From Spirochaetales bacterium (GTDB lineage: Bacteria; Spirochaetota; Spirochaetia; DSM-2461): a stretch of 64,000 nucleotides of DNA. Made by a program: the position numbers and the translations under genes. Below, piece after piece: positions 62,664 through 64,000 of this stretch (positions are counted from its first letter, which is position 1; each line of letters opens with the position of its first letter). The stretch lies in NCBI GenBank assembly GCA_022360655.1, contig JAKSCK010000240.1, positions 124,001 to 188,000 on the forward strand, written 5' to 3'. The notes beneath the pieces are model-generated. The model saw only the letters and a list, made by a program, of their open reading frames with translations. It was not told where the DNA came from and searched no databases.

Positions 62664-63215
62664 ATGATGATGCTCATCTACACTATTCAGGTTCTTACAG
62701 GCCAAGAAAAACGCGTGCTCAAACAACTTGAGAATCTGTTCTGTCGAGAACTTGGTGAGTCTCATGATATTTCAGTGCATTTTCCTCAACGTCAATTAAT
62801 GCAAAAAATGTCGGGAAAAATGGTTCACAAACTTCAACCAGTTTTTCCAGGCTATTTATTTCTTAGCTCTCAAGATTTCCCTTCAAAGCTGTTTCGATTA
62901 ATCACACGTTTGCCAGATGTTTTCTATTTTCTTCCCCGCCAGAATTCCCCTCAACCTCTTTCTTTAGAAGATGTTGATTTGATTAAACCGCTTCTTCTTT
63001 CTCCCAAAGGCATTACATCTCTTATTGATGTGCATTTTGATGAAGATGACAGGATTGTGGTTCACCATGGGCCATTCTCAGGTTATGAAGGTCGGATCAT
63101 TAAAGTTGACCGCCGCAAGCGGCGGATGCGAGTTGCCCTTTCTCTTTACGGTGATGGACTCCATATTGACTTTGGTTATCGAGATGTTGGACCATCAACT
63201 TTGAAACATCCGTAA
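62664..63215 (+). CDS. specialised NusG paralog (RfaH/LoaP-like antiterminator)
   Basis: 183 residues with three tandem ATGs at the start. The NGN domain (YTIQVLTGQEKRVLKQLENLF, FPGYLFLSS, LITRLPDVFYFL) and C-terminal KOW domain (DRIVVHHGPFSGYEGRIIKVDRRKRRMRV) show a NusG-family protein. It lacks the usual secE-rplK neighbourhood and lies just upstream of the next genes, as do RfaH/LoaP-type antiterminators that open long surface-polysaccharide or polyketide operons. It would bind RNA polymerase and suppress termination in the downstream cluster. Inferred from family and position. Confidence 0.85.
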   Translation: MMMLIYTIQVLTGQEKRVLKQLENLFCRELGESHDISVHFPQRQLMQKMSGKMVHKLQPVFPGYLFLSSQDFPSKLFRLITRLPDVFYFLPRQNSPQPLSLEDVDLIKPLLLSPKGITSLIDVHFDEDDRIVVHHGPFSGYEGRIIKVDRRKRRMRVALSLYGDGLHIDFGYRDVGPSTLKHP

Positions 63216-63304
63216 ATATATATTGACTTAATCAAAACAGAGAAAAAGGTGACATGAATTTGCGCTTAAGGTTGTCATGAACAACTCTGAAAAGAGGAGG
63301 ATTC
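63216..63304 (+). promoter_or_regulatory. leader of cysQ, possible antiterminator recruitment site
   Basis: 89 bases with TTGACT at the left and a stem TGACA/TGTCA (about 63251-63276) enclosing a 16-17-base loop. LoaP-type antiterminators act through a hairpin in the leader of their operon, so this is a candidate; no GGCGGTAGC-like ops sequence is seen. Confidence 0.3.
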
Positions 63305-64000
63305 ATGAAAATCAGCTCCCTCGCAAAGCTGGCTTCTCTTCTTACTCAGGCTGGCCAAGCCGTTATGGAAATTTACGATTCTCAAAATTATACATGGGAT
63401 AAGAAGGGTGATGGGTCGCCACTGACAGAAGCGGATTCCCAAAGTCATACCATTCTTCAAGAGGGTTTGGATTCATTTGAATGGGATGGAGAGATTCTTC
63501 CAGTGCTTTCTGAAGAAGGAGCAGATATACCTTATGAGGTGAGAAGGCATTGGCAACGATATTGGTTAGTTGATCCATTAGATGGAACAAAAGAGTTTAT
63601 CAGTCGTAACGGAGATTTTACAGTCAATGTGGCACTCATTGAGGCAGGAGAAGCCGTGCTGGGACTCGTCTACCTTCCTGTTGATGATGTGTTGTATTTT
63701 GGAATGTTGGGCTGGGGAGCTTATCGATTGGATCACGCTTCTCACTATTATGGTGATTCTGTTTTTGCCAATGCTCACCGAATTCATACATGCACCTTAC
63801 CAGTCGATGTGATCAATCTTGTTACGAGTCGATCGCATCGAAGTCCTCGAACAAAAACCTATATAGAATCCATTAGCGCGAGGCATTCTCAAGTCAATGT
63901 TCTTTCTCGCGGGAGTTCCATCAAACTGTGCTTAGTGGCTGAAGGGTCCGCTCATGCTTATCCCCGATTTACTCCCACGATGGAATGGGATATTGCCGCG
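63305..64000 (+). CDS. cysQ: 3'(2'),5'-bisphosphate nucleotidase CysQ, 5' part
   Basis: Open from ATG 63305 (GAGGAGG upstream) to the window end, 232 codons. Inositol-monophosphatase superfamily: metal-binding PLTEADSQSH, SEEGAD and the strongly diagnostic WLVDPLDGTKEFISRNGDFTVNVALIE, then SRSHRSPRT, GSSIKLCLVAEG and PTMEWDIAA near the edge. It degrades PAP to AMP and recycles sulfate-assimilation or sulfotransferase by-product; CysQ often sits in sulfated-glycan or polysaccharide clusters. About 20-30 residues remain outside the window. Confidence 0.9.
   Translation, partial: MKISSLAKLASLLTQAGQAVMEIYDSQNYTWDKKGDGSPLTEADSQSHTILQEGLDSFEWDGEILPVLSEEGADIPYEVRRHWQRYWLVDPLDGTKEFISRNGDFTVNVALIEAGEAVLGLVYLPVDDVLYFGMLGWGAYRLDHASHYYGDSVFANAHRIHTCTLPVDVINLVTSRSHRSPRTKTYIESISARHSQVNVLSRGSSIKLCLVAEGSAHAYPRFTPTMEWDIAA

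Overview
The window looks like chromosome of a free-living, anaerobic, sugar-fermenting spirochaete. The evidence is a pyruvate:ferredoxin oxidoreductase instead of a pyruvate dehydrogenase, a bacterial XPB-type helicase with its partner protein, an AroD-AroE fusion, FliS and a methyl-accepting chemotaxis protein, a treponemal-style NADH oxidase and several sugar operons. This is inferred from gene content; no rRNA is present. Base composition is moderate by eye, with AT-richer islands at about 27.6-28.3 kb, 53.4-54.5 kb and 59.2-63.3 kb.

Layout. 0-8 kb: 5' part of nifJ (window edge), a small secreted protein coupled to aroDE, a 43-residue membrane protein, and the XPB helicase pair. 8-20 kb: chemotaxis receptor, glycerophosphodiesterase, PIN-PhoH ATPase, zinc-ribbon protein, a beta-propeller/NodB-like periplasmic protein, then fliS-orf-polA-coaE-SPOR. 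20-28 kb: DMT transporter, serine acetyltransferase, secreted amidohydrolase, a KamA-family enzyme with a Nudix hydrolase, a secreted choloylglycine-hydrolase-type amidase, a decayed secreted-protein gene and an AT-rich gap. 28-33 kb: ASCH protein, a four-domain CoA-disulfide-reductase/rhodanese/TusA/DsrE fusion, an MBL hydrolase and a PEP-mutase-family enzyme. 33-37.4 kb: a drug-resistance-like module (ABC-F with a structured leader, a divergent MerR with two HTH domains, a two-gene ABC exporter). 37-46 kb: purU, a HAD phosphatase, and a six-gene sugar operon (glycosyltransferase, putative glycosidase, binding protein, two permeases, ATPase). 46-54 kb: second KamA-family gene, nox, a GH32/43-like protein, and an FGGY kinase-LacI pair with a visible promoter and operator. 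54-59 kb: NCS2 permease, tRNA-Cys, two unknown proteins, cysteine desulfurase.

59.2-64 kb is the most unusual part. Two E1 (thiamine diphosphate) subunits of a 2-oxoacid dehydrogenase are translationally packed with a protein that joins a lipoyl domain and a peripheral-subunit-binding domain to a NeuD/PglD-type left-handed beta-helix acyltransferase, where an E2 would carry its usual catalytic domain. An ArsR-type regulator, a specialised NusG paralog and cysQ follow, which is typical of the head of a surface-glycan cluster. The proposed job is CoA-independent acylation of a sugar with acyl groups taken directly from a 2-oxoacid.

A second window-wide theme is promoter placement. In about a dozen transcription units a -10 hexamer lies 6-9 bases before the start codon with no ribosome binding site, so these mRNAs are probably leaderless. 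This corrects several start codons, including a glycosyltransferase whose apparent TTG start is really its -35 box.
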